From: Sinotaia quadrata
Taxonomy: Eukaryota; Mollusca; Gastropoda; Architaenioglossa; Viviparidae
Reading direction: 5' to 3'
Assembly (NCBI GenBank): GCA_028829895.1
Contig: CM054178.1
Location: forward strand, 104,505,558 to 104,569,557
DNA: 64,000 nt
Shown here: positions 1 to 13,700 of the stretch, piece after piece
Position numbering within the stretch: position 1 is the stretch's first letter
How the letters are laid out: each line of letters starts with the position of its first letter
The notes under the pieces: generated by a model
Database searches by the model: none
What the model saw: the letters and a program-made list of their open reading frames with translations, nothing else
What the model was told of the DNA's origin: nothing
Translations under genes and position numbers: made by a program

Positions 1-980
1 TGTAGCACTGCTGGACCATGTTTCTGCAATAATAAGATGATTAACAAAATAAATAACAAGTTGACTATTACTAAATTCTTTCTTCAATCAGTAGTTTATC
101 AAAAGCTATCTCAACAGATTTTTAACTGACAGTCTGAAACGAGCTAAAACAATAAACTACTTTGAATTATAACTTTTCTTTCAAAATACATTAGATATCT
201 CATAAATGCATATAGAGAAACAAGGTAATTGTTCAGTAGTTATAACTTTAATTTAAATAATTAATATTAAAGGTGCAATGTTTATGAAAACTGGACACCT
301 GTTCAAGAATGATGTCAAATAAATCATTTGCCAAACATTCCAAATTTCATCGATAAGCATCAGTTTACCAGTATTAATATGCAAATATGATGATTAAACC
401 TTTGAATGGTATTCTCAAAATGCTTTTTACTTTCCAAAGAGATACTGTAACCAAGAGTTATATACCATATGTTTTCTTATGTGGTTTCATTCAAATATAA
501 ATTATTCTTAAATTCAAAGATAATTTGATTTTCTGGTGAACCAGTGGGTGACTACTTACAGATCTAGACCCATCTCTCTAGTCCAGAAAGGAAAAAAGTA
601 ATATTGCATCACCTGTGTAATGTATATAATGTTGGTAGATCACAAAATTTTAGTCTGGATTGATGGAAGCCAAAAAGAGCATTTGGACTTTAACAATTTT
701 CTTATATGTATATTAAATTGGATCCACATTTTGTCATAGAGTTTTTCAATATTATCCTTACTATTCTTAAGACTTTCACTAATTTTAACAATTAACAGAA
801 GGGTCAAATATAATTAACAAACATGAACACATAAAATATGAGCAAATCAATTTACAAATCAACAACCTCTAGTTGCAGACTTTACTTTTTAACATCCTCA
901 TATGAAAATAATAACAAAGCAGTCGTCTCTTGAAAAAAAATCTTATATTGTTGCCATTTAAATGAGAGCAGAGAACTTTT
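1..980. other. TTLL7 intron, no gene seen
   Basis: AT-rich sequence between the last visible TTLL7 exon and the unseen downstream exons. Apart from the microexon candidate at 560-577, nothing was recognised. Confidence 0.5.
560..577 (-). other. candidate 18-nt microexon
   Basis: A pyrimidine-rich TTTTTTCCTTTCTGGACTAG acceptor is followed by 18 nt (AGAGATGGGTCTAGATCT; RDGSRS) and a consensus GTAAGTAG donor. Its length is a multiple of three and the preceding TTLL7 exon is phase 0. No homology supports it. Confidence 0.25.
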
Positions 981-1198
981 ACAAGTTAACATATAACATC
1001 TCAATCTGAATAAACTCTTACCCTGTTTATGAGGAAATTTTCAAGTTGATGTGCAACATAGCAATTGAATAATCTCTTACCCTGTTTATGAGGAAATTTT
1101 CAAGTTGATGTGCAACATAGCAAGTGAATAATCTCTTACCCTGTTTATGAGGAAATTTTCAAGTTGATGTGCAACATAGCAATTGAACATTCTCTCAC
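981..1198 (-). repeat. 59-bp tandem repeat beginning at the TTLL7 5' splice site
   Basis: Three near-identical 59-bp units (plus a decayed fourth near 981) follow the donor of the exon 1199-1333. Each unit carries a donor-like CAGG|GTAAGAG in the same register as the real AAG|GTGAGAG, then the same ATTATTCAATTGCTATG stretch as the genuine intron start. Confidence 0.8.
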
Positions 1199-1333
1199 CT
1201 TGTCTAACAAGAGGTCTGCCTCTGCATCTGTCTTGCCTGGGAATTTAATGCGCATCTCATTCAGTGCTAGCAGTGTTTTCCTTGTGAATTCCTCCTCACG
1301 GTCTTTTGTCAAAGAAGAAAGTAAACTGTCTTC
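1199..1333 (-). CDS. TTLL7: TTLL7 exon: LNEMRIKFPGKTDAEADLL (last in window)
   Basis: Forty-five codons in phase 0: EDSLLSSLTKDREEEFTRKT, then LLALNEMRIKFPGKTDAEAD and LLLDK. Vertebrate TTLL7 has LKDMKIRFPGKSDAESELL. The acceptor is TTGTTGACAG and the donor AAG|GTGAGAG. The following conserved block (DNW…SYWLIKL in vertebrates) is not found in 1-1198, so the gene continues off the left edge. Confidence 0.93.
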
Positions 1334-4064
1334 CTGTCAACAAGAAGAAATAAGTTAAATAATAAAGAGATAAATTAACAGTGATTAATATGTGAAGAAC
1401 ATACATCAAAAACAAACATCTCTAACTTAATCCTCTAAAAGAAAAAAAAAGCCATTTAGGCAAATGACTGGTACCCAATAAAGATGAATTTTTTAAATTA
1501 TGCACAAAAGTATTCCATCTACTCACCACAGTTGGTGTTAGTGAAGCAGGCTTGGTTACACCTGTGCGTGAGAGACTGCGGAACCTGTATGTCCCTGTTA
1601 AAGACATCTGGCTTGGAGGGCGAGATATGTTAGACACTGACCCATGGTGATTAGCACCAACAGCATCAATTCCATTTAGTTGACTGTTAGATTGCTGTAA
1701 TGAGAGTATTAGTTAAGGAAATAGTCATAAAACAGAAAGAAATATTACAATTAGGGACTGGTGATGAAGAAAAAATAATCATTATTAAAAAATGAGTGGA
1801 GTGAACAGGCAGCCAGCACAGGGATTGGAGTGACCGGATGGCCAGGGTAGGGAGTGGAGTGAAATTATGGCCAATGTAGGGGTGGAGTGAAATGATGGCC
1901 AATCTAGGGAGTGGGAGTAAATAGATGACCAGTCTAGGGAGTGGAGTGAACAGAAAGCCAGTGTAGAGAGTGGAGTGACCTGATGGCTAATGTAGGGGTG
2001 TAGTGAATTGATAGCCAATGAGAGTGAACAGGAAGCCAGTATAGAGAGTGGAGTGGACTGTTGGTTAATGAAGGGAGTGGAGTTATCTGATTGCCAATGT
2101 AGAGAGTGGAGTGAAATGATGGCCAAGGTAGGAAGTGGAGTCGCCAGGAAGCCAGTGTAGAAGTGGAGTCAACAGGAAACCAGTGTAGGGACTGGAGTGA
2201 ACCAGGATCGAGAGTAAAGAGAGGAGTGAAAGGGAAGCCAGTGTACGGAATGGAGTAAACAGAGATCCAGAGTAAGGAGTGGAGTGAAAAGGAAGCCAAT
2301 GTGGGGAGTGGAGTGAACAGAGATCCAGAGTAAGGAGTGGAGTGAAAAGGAAGCCAATGTGGGAGTGGAGTGAACAGAGATTCAGAGTAAAGAGTGGAAT
2401 GGAAAGGAAGCCAGTGTGGGGAGTGGAATGAACAGAGATCCAGATGTTTTCCAGCATTTTGGCAGCATTCTTGATTCTTTGATATGCTGATCTTCGATCT
2501 TCAGTTCCTTGGTACCTACTGAGATCCTTGTGTAGGTTCTTCCCATTTGTGACTTCCCAAGTATTCTTGTGTTGAAGTCTGGTACACTTTTCTTACCACA
2601 TACCAGCAAGGAATGTTGGCTAACAAGTCATGTAATCAATTTGTTTGTAAACAATCTTGAACTTTCCTTCCTCATGATGTACATTATTTGTGTTGTCTAA
2701 ACATCATTTGACAGAAGCAATGTTGTTAATGAATAGTATACACTCCAGGAGCACTCTATGGATGACTGGAGATAAATTAAGAGAATTTTGGATTTGTGCC
2801 ATATTGAGCTGTTAGTATATTTTTTTTTAATTCTGTGAATCTCTGTATGTATTTGTTGTATATGTCACTAACTGTACTAGATCAATGTTGAATTGCTTGT
2901 GTAGTGTGCCATTAATTTATATCATTAATAAATTCTATTTCTTATTTAACCACATCCTTGACCTCCTGTATTTAATTGGGGTTGAAAGGTCAGAGTAGTG
3001 GGGGGGGGGGAATAATAAATAATAAGACTGATCTATTGTGTCTACCTGTAACACAAAGATTAGTGCTGGAAGGTGTGAGGTGTGTATTTATCTTAAACAT
3101 AAAGAGATGATAATATTCTCATAATTTAAGAGACCCTCTCATTGGTTCAAATAACCTGTCACACACCCTATTTCATGTACTCTAAGCCTTCAGCATGTCC
3201 AGTGCATTTACTTTTCTTTGATCATCCACTGCTTTCTCTTTCCATTAAAAGACATAGTAAAAATAAAACTTCCCCCCAAAACCCCTAAGCAAAAATGTCC
3301 AAGAAATACAATGTATGGTATGTCCAGTACTTGAGCAAATTCTACAATTAATGTACAGTCTATGACAAATGAACATATGAATAAGAAGAGCTGACAGTTT
3401 TATTGCTAGCACGTAAGGCAACCAAGCTAACAGTTTTATTGCTAGCATGTAAGGCAACCAGACTCATTTAAAAAGAATCTCTTATTTAACCATCACAATC
3501 AGCCTTCGAGAGGGGGAGGGGGGGGGGATTACCCCAATTTTCTCTTGACAGCCTTGGTCACAGTCAACTCTAACCATGTTTTTAATTGTTCAAAGAAACA
3601 GCTTCAAAGAACAGAGATAAAAGTTTGCCCACCAGCCAGGCTTTTCTTTCAACAGCCCTGGTCACAGTCAACTCTATATATGTTTTTTAAATTGTTCCCC
3701 AAAATAGCTTCAAAGAATATTAAACTGTACATGCGCATGTACTTTGAAAAGATATGTGACAAATTTCTGAAGAAAAAATGTTTGTTAACTCTGTTTAGAT
3801 CAAAACAATAGTGATCATTGTTAAGCTGTGTTTACAAAGTAGCAAGTACATATACAATATACTAAACACTTAAACTGTATAAACTTTAGGCATGGTCAGC
3901 AAAACATTTGCAAATTGAGCCAGTTGATTAGATACAGTGCTTTTAACTCTGTACATTTAATCTGAAGAGGCTGGGCAGTAAAAAAATAAATAAATTGTGG
4001 TCCATAAGCTGTCCACATTGTATGCATGTCTGTGATATATAAGGCACATAATATTGAGGCACCA

Positions 4065-4099
<35 letters not shown>

Positions 4100-4912
4100 C
4101 AAGGTGTTACACACTTTGTGATGAATCAAAGTGAGGAATGCCCAGAAAACTCAATCACACTATTATTTATTTGTCCTCAACAATATTACAAGTCAGTAGG
4201 AACAAATATTTAAAGTAGCAGAATTTTGTGAGAATACCTGACTGGTTTCCTCTAAAAGAACATACCAGGATATGCTGAACTTTCGATAAAGTAAAATCTA
4301 AAGATATGACAAAATGAATAAGCTATTTTAAAAACAATTATAAACATTGTACCGAATGACTGAGTTGCTCTAATATAGTAGAAGTAGCATGGTTAAGGAT
4401 TTATAATTTCTTATACTCCCTGTTTAAAAATACATGAATTTTATGTTTTTGTTTTTGTTGAAGCATTATGTATTGTCAAAAAGTATATCATTAAGAACAC
4501 CTAGAGAGAAAAATGAACACAAAATCTCTAGTTACCTATTAATCTTTAACATCTACACCTGGATCATTGTCTTCAGCACCAACACTATCAACATCAATTC
4601 TATTACCTGTGCACCAGATCTAGGTCGACCAATGGACTGTCTAGATGCTGTTATATGATAAGGCTGTGGAGATCCTGGTGGACTTTCCACATCAGACTCC
4701 TCTTCATCTTCATCCAATTCAGTGGGTTCTTGAGGCAAACTTTCAGGCATGCTTTGTAGTGGCTTTGATAATAAGAAATTCACAGATAAGTACTGAAAAC
4801 TTATAATTCAAATAATTTAAACTGAACAAATTATAGACTTGATTCTCAAATGTGACTTCATACCTTGTAAACGGTGTGTGTGTGTGTGTGTGTGTGTTGG
4901 ATCATACATGCG

Positions 4913-4964
<52 letters not shown>

Positions 4965-7750
4965 CGTGCATGCATGCATGTGTGCAAGAGAGAGAGAGAT
5001 TATGCTGTGTGTAGGTTTAATAGTTTGTTTTATATAAGTGGGCAGTTTTTTCTAGTTATGTTGAAAGTAGAATTAACCCCTCTCCCTCACCCACCCACCC
5101 ACCCCCAGTCATGACTGAGAACAAAAATCATTCAAGTTCTTGCTGAAAAAAAAAAATCCATCAATTTTCAAGAACTTGTTCATATTTGCATTGCTTTTTT
5201 TTTTCAAACTTTCTGGCAAAAAATGTTTCATCCTTGAAATAGCAGTAAACTTCCAAACTTCTTAACTGTTATTGTAGATGTGTTACATCAAGACATTTTA
5301 TGTAAATCAAATCACAAAGTACCATTATGAAGGTTAGAAATCAGTTCACTTCTTTAAGTTCTTACATTAGTTACATATAATTTATTTTGGGCAAAAATAT
5401 TACAATATAATTTTAATAAAATCTGTTTATCTGTAATAATTAAAACCAGTTTCAGCAGAGTATATGAATTAACAAATAGATAAATTCAGTCAGTTACTAA
5501 GACTGCAGATTATTTCATTTAAATTAATGTTGCACATAAAGTGGATCAATGTATTCTAAGGATAGTTCAAATGCATTTGTTAATCATTATACTTAGTTAA
5601 TGCTAATAAAAACATGTAGAAAAATATCTTACACTCAAAATTAATTGTTCTTATTTAAATTTTACTGGAGTTTGCATGAAATGAAACTTATATTTATTTA
5701 AATCATAAAAGCAAATCTTTATTATTTGTATATAATTTACAAATTAACTGGTTTATCTCTCTATACAAAAGCATGAAGAGCTTTCATAAGAAAAAAACAA
5801 GAAACAATCTTTTATGCTTTGCTAACAAAATTTAACAAAACTTTAAGTTGATTATTATTTAAATCTTAAGCAGATTTCTTTTTGTAAGCTGTTGGTTGCT
5901 CTTGCTTAAATTAGAAAACAAAATATGCACAATTAGATGACTAAAGGATGTAACTGTATTATTCTTATTTCTAATTAATGGACATAACTGTAGAAAATAA
6001 ATAAACATTCAAATTCCTATATTTGAAAAAAATACTGTCATTGCAGTGAAATGTACATAAAATGTGAAAATAATGATGTTTCTACATAAAAATAAGATAA
6101 TACTTAATGAAATGTAAATAAAATGTGAAAGTAAAATGGAGAAGAGTGAAACTTAGAGAAAATATTTAGAAAAACTTTTTTTTGATGTGTAAATCTGTAG
6201 AAAAAACAAAATGTAGCACATTTTTCAAAATTTCAAAAGTAAATTTTGAAAAAGAAAGAAATGATATTTAAACTAAATAAGATAAAATTATAACACACAA
6301 AAAATGTTATAATTTCAAATTATTATAATTATGATAAAACACAGCATAAAACTGCAAATGCTTAAACTAGCCAAATAAAACTCTGAATAAGTTGTTCCAG
6401 ACTAATTCAGAGACAAACTAATACAGCAGAAGAGCTATTCAAAGACAATCTAATACACCAGATTTTATTTTAAAAATAACATGAACAAAAATACCTGCTA
6501 TAGGTAAAGGTACTCGAGGAGTACCAAAAGCTCACATTGTACCAATAAAAGATTTCTGCATTATTCAAATTCTGTTACTGAGAGAATTTGTTTCATTATG
6601 TAACAAATTTAAGAAATTAAAGTATAATAATAAATACATAGAAAAAGAGATAGATGAGAAGTACTAAGTGACTATAACTTTCTACATAACATCCAACTAT
6701 TTTATTTAGATTACCACACAAATCTAATACTATTCAAATAACTGTGTCTTTACAAGTTTACTCTCTCAATATGATAAAAATGTGTAAAATTGCACTTGCC
6801 TAACACATCATAATTTTTTACATAGCATCCAAATATTTTATTTAGATTTGACATAAAAGTCAAATGCTATTCAAATGACTATTTGTCCTTACTATCTCAA
6901 TATGATAAAGTAGTAGCGTAAAATGCGTAAGACTTGTCTAAGTGATCATAAGATTTTACTTAGCATCTGAATATGTAGATAATCACACAAAAATCAAATG
7001 CTATTCCTTACTATCAACAGGTCAACAAATAACAACATAGTGCTATAGCTTTCCAGTCAAATAATCCAATGAAAAACTGTTTTGTTTTTTAATTGCATCA
7101 AATGACTCAATCTTCCTAAACTTATTTTGAACATTCTGAAATAATTTATCTGATTTTCTAGCAGACATGCATAAATCTATAAGATCAAGTAAATTTTCCA
7201 GCCAAATTTCATTCGGTTTCATTTATCTATTGAAAAAGAAAATGTTTTTCCCTCTACTACTAAAGCATTCATTATCAGGTGCATTAAATCAACAACAACA
7301 AAAAAGAAAAGAAGCCATGCCTATATGTAAATATGTGCATAGCAAAGAAAGAAAGCTAATTTCCACATTAATTAGTGTGCATTAGATATGGTTTCAGTGA
7401 CTTTTCTGTTATACACAAGTTTTGTTTATGGGAATTCAAATTTCACAACCTAATATTTAGACATATTTGTTTTATTTGCACACCAGATTTGAAGTTCCAT
7501 GACCCAAGATGCTGACTTGAGAGCGAGAGTAAGGTGATGGCCATTCATCAAAATGTTAGTGATTCCTGTACTTTCAGTCTCTTAGTGGTTAGTCACACTG
7601 TACAGCCATCAATCTAAATGCTCCTGTGTTTTTGTGCACATGCATGGTGTGTATGTAATGTGCATGTCTGTGTGTGTGTGTGTGTGTGTGTGTGCACGTG
7701 CATATATGTATGTATTTGTGTGCATACATGTGTATGTGTATGTGTGTGTG

Positions 7751-7793
<43 letters not shown>

Positions 7794-10700
7794 TTTTCAG
7801 TGAGAAAATCCTATTCCATGTACACAAAGTTCTCGGAAGTGCAGATATCCACAAACACAGAGAATCCACTGTTTCTGAAATGTGTGCATTATGTTTGCTT
7901 ATAGTTATTTTATCAATTATGTCAGTAAAAAATAAATTGGCATTTAAGAATAAATAACTTATACCATGTCCACAAATGCCCATACAACTAGCTATAATAT
8001 AAAATTTGTTACTGATGAAATAATCTATCAGATAACATTGTTAAATGAGTGTTCATAACTATATGAAGACTTATTTAATAATGTTGTCTGATAGATTATT
8101 CTATCAATAGTGAATGTTATATTGCAAAGTGTCAAGAAAAATTTTTTAGTAGAACTTTATCAAAGTATGGAAATTATAGCATCTAACTTGTGAAGTATAT
8201 GCTATATTAATACAATTCACAACAATCAAAAAGAATATGTAGAAAGATGTAAAAAAAAAAAAAAAAAAAAGCTGACAGCTATTGCAAAACAAAAGACACC
8301 AACTTACTGAACCATGAGAATATGAAAATTTCGGCACATGCAAATGTGAATCCTTAAAATGAAACAGGAAAAATACTTCTTAACATAATTTTTTTTAGTC
8401 AAAGTACTTAGAATTAACTTAGAATTTGTTTATTTATCTCAAATACTGAACCATTATTCTTGATTAAGTATAGATATATGAATTAACTCTAATAATTAAT
8501 AGCCTGTACACACACACATGATACAAATTGGGAACAGATGCATATTTTCAACTGTGTGATATATATATATTTTTACTGATAGATTTTAATACCATGATTT
8601 AAAGTTTATATTTTTACATAAACGTTTGGTTAATTTAATTTCAGAGCAGAAATTTTTCTTCTAATAGCCTCTAAAGCACATGACATTCAAATAAATTAAT
8701 CTATATAATTACTTTTTCAAATATATAAATATGAAACTTAATTCTAGTATTATTAATTAAGAAATATTGTGAAATAAAATCAAAATTTCACATTTCCATT
8801 AAAGTTGTAATGCTCATTCAAATAGTCATTCATTTAGGTATATATTCACATAAAATATTTACTAAATAATCCAAACTCAGGGGAAATAATCTTCTCATCA
8901 GAATATTACGCCAAAGATTTTAAGACCTTGTATTGATAACACGATTGAGAAATGAATACCCTAAACCATATCAATCACAACACTAACATAAACATTCTGA
9001 AGGAAGCAGATATTGTTATGTTCACTGGGTCATTAAGAACTGAGTGCAAACCATTTTGAAACTTTCAATATCAAAAGTTTGCTTATGGATTATAAACAAG
9101 GTAAATTTGCAATAATTATCAAACATATATAGTCTTTTCAAACAACTGGTCAGTTTAGGCAAGAGTGCAGACTGTAATGAGAAAAAACCAAATGGATAAT
9201 TCTACATATTTTCGAGGTTGCATGAGGTTGCTGAAAGAATGTTAACACGGTTTTCTTTTTCTTTTTTCATCTGAAATTGCTGATCAATTTATTCTTCCAT
9301 CTAAAGCTACATAGATATAATAATAGATAAATACAAAAACAGCACAAAGCACATGAAATGCAAAACAATAAAAGACAAAAAGTACTGCTAAAATTAACAC
9401 TACCTTATGTCTGAATGAAACCCTCGATGTGTTGCAACAACCCTAAAACAACCCCCCCCCAAAGAATGGCTAAAATTAAAACCACTTTATGTCAGCACAA
9501 AGCCCTTGGTGTTTACAATAAAAGAAAGCCAAAAGAATGGCTAAAATTAAAACCACAATATGCTAGCACAAAGTCCTTGTGTTATGATATAAAAAAAAAA
9601 ACACCAAAAGGATGGCTAAAATTACAATTACCTTATGTCTATATGAAGCTTTTGATGTGCTGCCAACAAACATAGTGCCTTCTTGCTCTTCTCCCTCATA
9701 TTCTGCTAGCATGTCCAGAATATCCTCCTCCTAGAGATCAAGGAAAGATAACCTCAAATCAAAAAATGGGAGAGCAAAAAGCGGAATCAAAACAAATTTT
9801 TAAAATACTTTCTTCAAGTAAAATAGGTTCTGTCTGTGTTTGTGGTGGATTTTCTTTGGTTAATGCTAGAATACAACACAAAAAGTCATTTTACCACCAA
9901 AGGAATATTCAAGTCAATAGTGAATTCTTGTTATGGAAGAAGAACATTTTTTTAAGAATGATTATTTACACAGATGGATGGGGTGTGGTCTTACTACCCA
10001 GTTTCAAACTGCTCAGAGTGTAAGGTCAGTTTGTTGATCAGTCTGTTTATGGAAGTATCATTATAGAGAATGCTTTGACTGGACTAAAATACTGCATTCT
10101 GAGCAGGTGTATTCACAGTCATCTAGTATAGCAGCAATCAGTCTCTCTCAGCAAGTAAACTCCACACCCATCAGTCTATTACACACATCACAATTGATGC
10201 AGATATTTTAAGAGAAAAACAAGAAAAGTTAAGAAATAGAATGCAAACCTCAAGTTTGTTGTTGTAATTCATTTCAATTTCTCTTTGCAACAGTGTGCCT
10301 CGTCCTGAGAGAAATAAACTGAAGGAGGTTGCTAAAATATGACAGTATTTGGCATGTCGTGCTCGGTCATCACATGGAAAAATACGTCGGAATCTTCCAC
10401 AGTTTTGATTTTCAAAACTTTCTCTGGCAGCAGCCTTGCGCACTTTCACCAACAGTTCTTTCTATAATGAACATATGATTATAAAAACAAATTAAAAGTG
10501 TACATTTGTCACGGTTAAGGGGAAGCAATCATTTAAATTTATTTCTTAATTTTTAAAAATATTTACTTCCCTTGTAGTCAGTCACAAGAGCGTTTCTTTT
10601 TAATCTTTGTGAATGAAAGGTAGTGTCTATACATACACAGTCAGTGAGTTTGCAAGCGTGTATATTTTGTTTATGCATGAGTGGTATTTTAACTATAATG

Positions 10701-13700
10701 ATTTATTTAGTTATTTATTTCAACAACTAGTTAATTATGTGAGGGATAAATAGGAATTGTATTTAATAATTTTATACTCTTTAATGTGAACTATATAAGA
10801 ACTTTAATAAGAACTATATTTAGTTATTTATTTTTTAGTATTGTTGCACCTTTAGACAGTGAAAATGTGCCCATACAATAGTGTTTACCAATTTCAGGAC
10901 TTTCTAGGCACGCTTTTGACATGCCATGAATCTTGAACCTTCGACAGTTTGGGGGATTTCGACCATCACCACTTAAGCATCTGGTCATCACCATTTGCGG
11001 TTTTGTCGCTAATCAGCGCAAAATACTTTCTACATTTATCAACAAGAAAGGCCACGCAGATTCTTCAATCTGTGTGTGTGTAATAAGATCACCTGGATTC
11101 TTCAACCTGCATGTGTGTATTCATTCTACCTCCCTTCCTGATCAGGGAATATCATTCATTGTTTTTGTTCCAGTCTTCACTGATGAACATTTTTGTTCTA
11201 TTTTCCTGAGGGAAAGCACATATATTCCAATTCATCCATCATTTGTGGACATCATATTCATCATATTTTTTGGGACAGTTGTGAGTGTTAGTGTTCGTCA
11301 TCAACTCTCCACTAACTGTGAGTAATAATATGTAGTTAGCAGTGCATTTTCATAGATAGGTTGGTAGTTTAGATTGTTGTTGTTATTGTTAATATTATTG
11401 TTAATTAAGACATTCAGCCATTGACATTTTGGCCTAGAGAACATTTTTGTTAAGTATTTGTTTATTGATAATTTGTGGGTTCCACCCAGTTACATTTTCA
11501 TTGTATGCAATTTATTTTCTTTTTATTTTATTTTCATCCATTTTTTCATTGCTCTGGTCCCCCACCCCATGAGTGTTGTAGATGTTTTCTGGATGAATGA
11601 CTAACAGCTATGCGAAAGTACCCACCCCCATATTAGCGGGAATAAATTCTCATTGTTAGCTTTATTCAAAGTGTCTGTTTTGGTTTTTTGAAGGTGATGC
11701 GTAGTGCGATTGTTTGTCCGTTTGTCCTGTCCATCCACATTACACATTCAACCCTACATGCATGCACTCACATAGTAACTCTACACTTTACCCCGCACTC
11801 AGAATAAAATCCCCCCCCCCCCACAACCCTTCCAAAAAGTATATTGTGGTGTTTGTGTACGAGAGTTTGTTATTTTCCAGCCTGGAGACTCATGCATTGT
11901 TGGCTAGACCATTACACTTCCCGGGTGCTGGTGACAAAATTCAATTTCTATGAAGCTTGCAAAACTCAAAATTTTAATAATTATCTTGTTTTCTTGCACT
12001 TCTGTTTATATTTATTCATTTGATTCACTTTGTTCTAAGATGCTGCTTGCTGCATACAAGATTTGTATTAATATATGTGTGTGTGCGCATATAATATATA
12101 TATATATATATATTTTCACTGGTTTATTCAATAAATACCAATCAATCTAACAACAACAAAACTGTGATCTAAAATACATGAGTAAAGTTATATATTCTGA
12201 GATTACTTCTTTTCCATCTATGACCTAAATGAAAGATGCTTTAAATAATGTTCAAGTGATAAACAAAATTTGTGTAAAACAATGCCAGCCATAAAAGAAA
12301 GATAATGAAGACATCAACTTACAATAAACATCACATGCATCCACAACTTGATTCAATTTATAAAAAAATATTGCCCAGGATAATACACCCAAGAAATAAG
12401 CATAAAAATACAAAGTCCTAACCAATTCTTCCTTTTTCTTCTTGTTACTCTCCTTCTTTTTCTCAGTTTCATTGTTTATAAACTCCACTTTCTTGTGTGA
12501 GCGAAACAGTCGACGCTGGGCCTCTGCCTTCTGAGCTGCAATGTTTCTCTTTTTGTCACTTGCCCTGTCAAAATGTGCCCATGAGGAATTTATTTCTATC
12601 CAGGTTATTAAATTATTTTAGTAATTTTATATATCAAGCATTATCCAAATTATTAAATTATTTTAGTCAGTCATTTTAAAATACCAGCATTATCCAAGTT
12701 ATTAAATTAATTTAGTTATTTAATATCACAGACATTATTTTAGTTATTTTATTTTCTAGGTGCTGCTTACAGGTTTGTCTTTATTAGCAATTATTTCAAT
12801 CCAAGTTATTAAATTATTCTAGTAATTTTACATACCAGGCATTATCCAAGTTATTAAATTATTTTAGCCATTTTATAAACCAAGCACTGGCTACAGGTTT
12901 GTCTTTATGAGCAATTATTTCAATCCAAGTTATTAAATTATTTTAGTTATTTTATATACCAAGCATTGCCTACAGTTTAGTCTTTCACAATATATAAGTT
13001 TTAACAGCTATACAAAAGTACAAAAATCTTTGACCAGTTGTGATTAACAAAGAAAAACAAAAGAGTATATATGATTAGAATAGATTATTGTAAATCTTGA
13101 AACATGCTATAATGCACCATAGCATATCACCAGACAAGTTAATAATCTATATAATATATTAAATATTGTTTAACAGAACATCAATATCCTTTTAAAAACA
13201 CAAAATCATATAATGATTTAGATAGTGAAGATAATTATACAAAATGTTCTTTTAAGCTCACTTGATGTGCAATAATTTGAATGAGTCTTCTAGGAGAGCA
13301 GACTTTATATCAAAGTCGATCTTCTCATCTGTTCCAAAACTTGGAGACCGGTTGATCTAAACAAATAACATGTAAAGAATTAAGCAATAGGACTGGGGAA
13401 AAAGCTATAAATTATGAATGCTTACCATATAAACTAGAAGCTGCATAGATAAAATTCTTGTTGTGCAAATTTTCAAAATCATCAGTAGTTACACAACAAA
13501 GATTAAGTAACTCTTAAAAATCATTCTATCATTGGGTGAGGTTATCTCTCCTAATAAACAAATTGATTTTAAGAGATGACTTAGAGATAATGCTTCCTGC
13601 AAGGTGAGTGAAAAGTTAATATTTAATATCTAAATCTAATATCTAGTAGATGAATATTACTTCATTTGATTGCCTGAATCTGTCTTGGTCAACTTTACTC

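Noticed and set aside
650..830. Minus-strand open stretch without ATG (…NIEKLYDKMWIQFNI…SKCSFWLPSIQ)
   Set aside because: Considered as the next TTLL7 exon because of K-x-K…S-F-W-L, but the rest does not match TTLL7 and no convincing acceptor or donor bounds it.
1785..2457. Several overlapping minus-strand open frames (SLHSLHW-type peptides)
   Set aside because: They arise from the GGAGTGAA minisatellite; all frames show the same repeat and none has homology.
4839..5114. Cys/Val-rich open frames
   Set aside because: Translation of a (GT)n microsatellite.
7487..7568. Possible TTLL7 exon reading SPYSRSQVSILGHGTSNL on the minus strand
   Set aside because: No AG acceptor occurs between the nearest upstream in-frame stop and this stretch. 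The only available acceptor gives stops or a length that is not a multiple of three.
7609..7983. 124-codon minus-strand frame with His/Thr repeats
   Set aside because: Translation of a (CA)n run; flanks show no homology.
10933..11325. 130-codon plus-strand frame in a TTLL7 intron
   Set aside because: No recognisable family or motif, no splice context; probably a chance frame near the LTR-like fragment.
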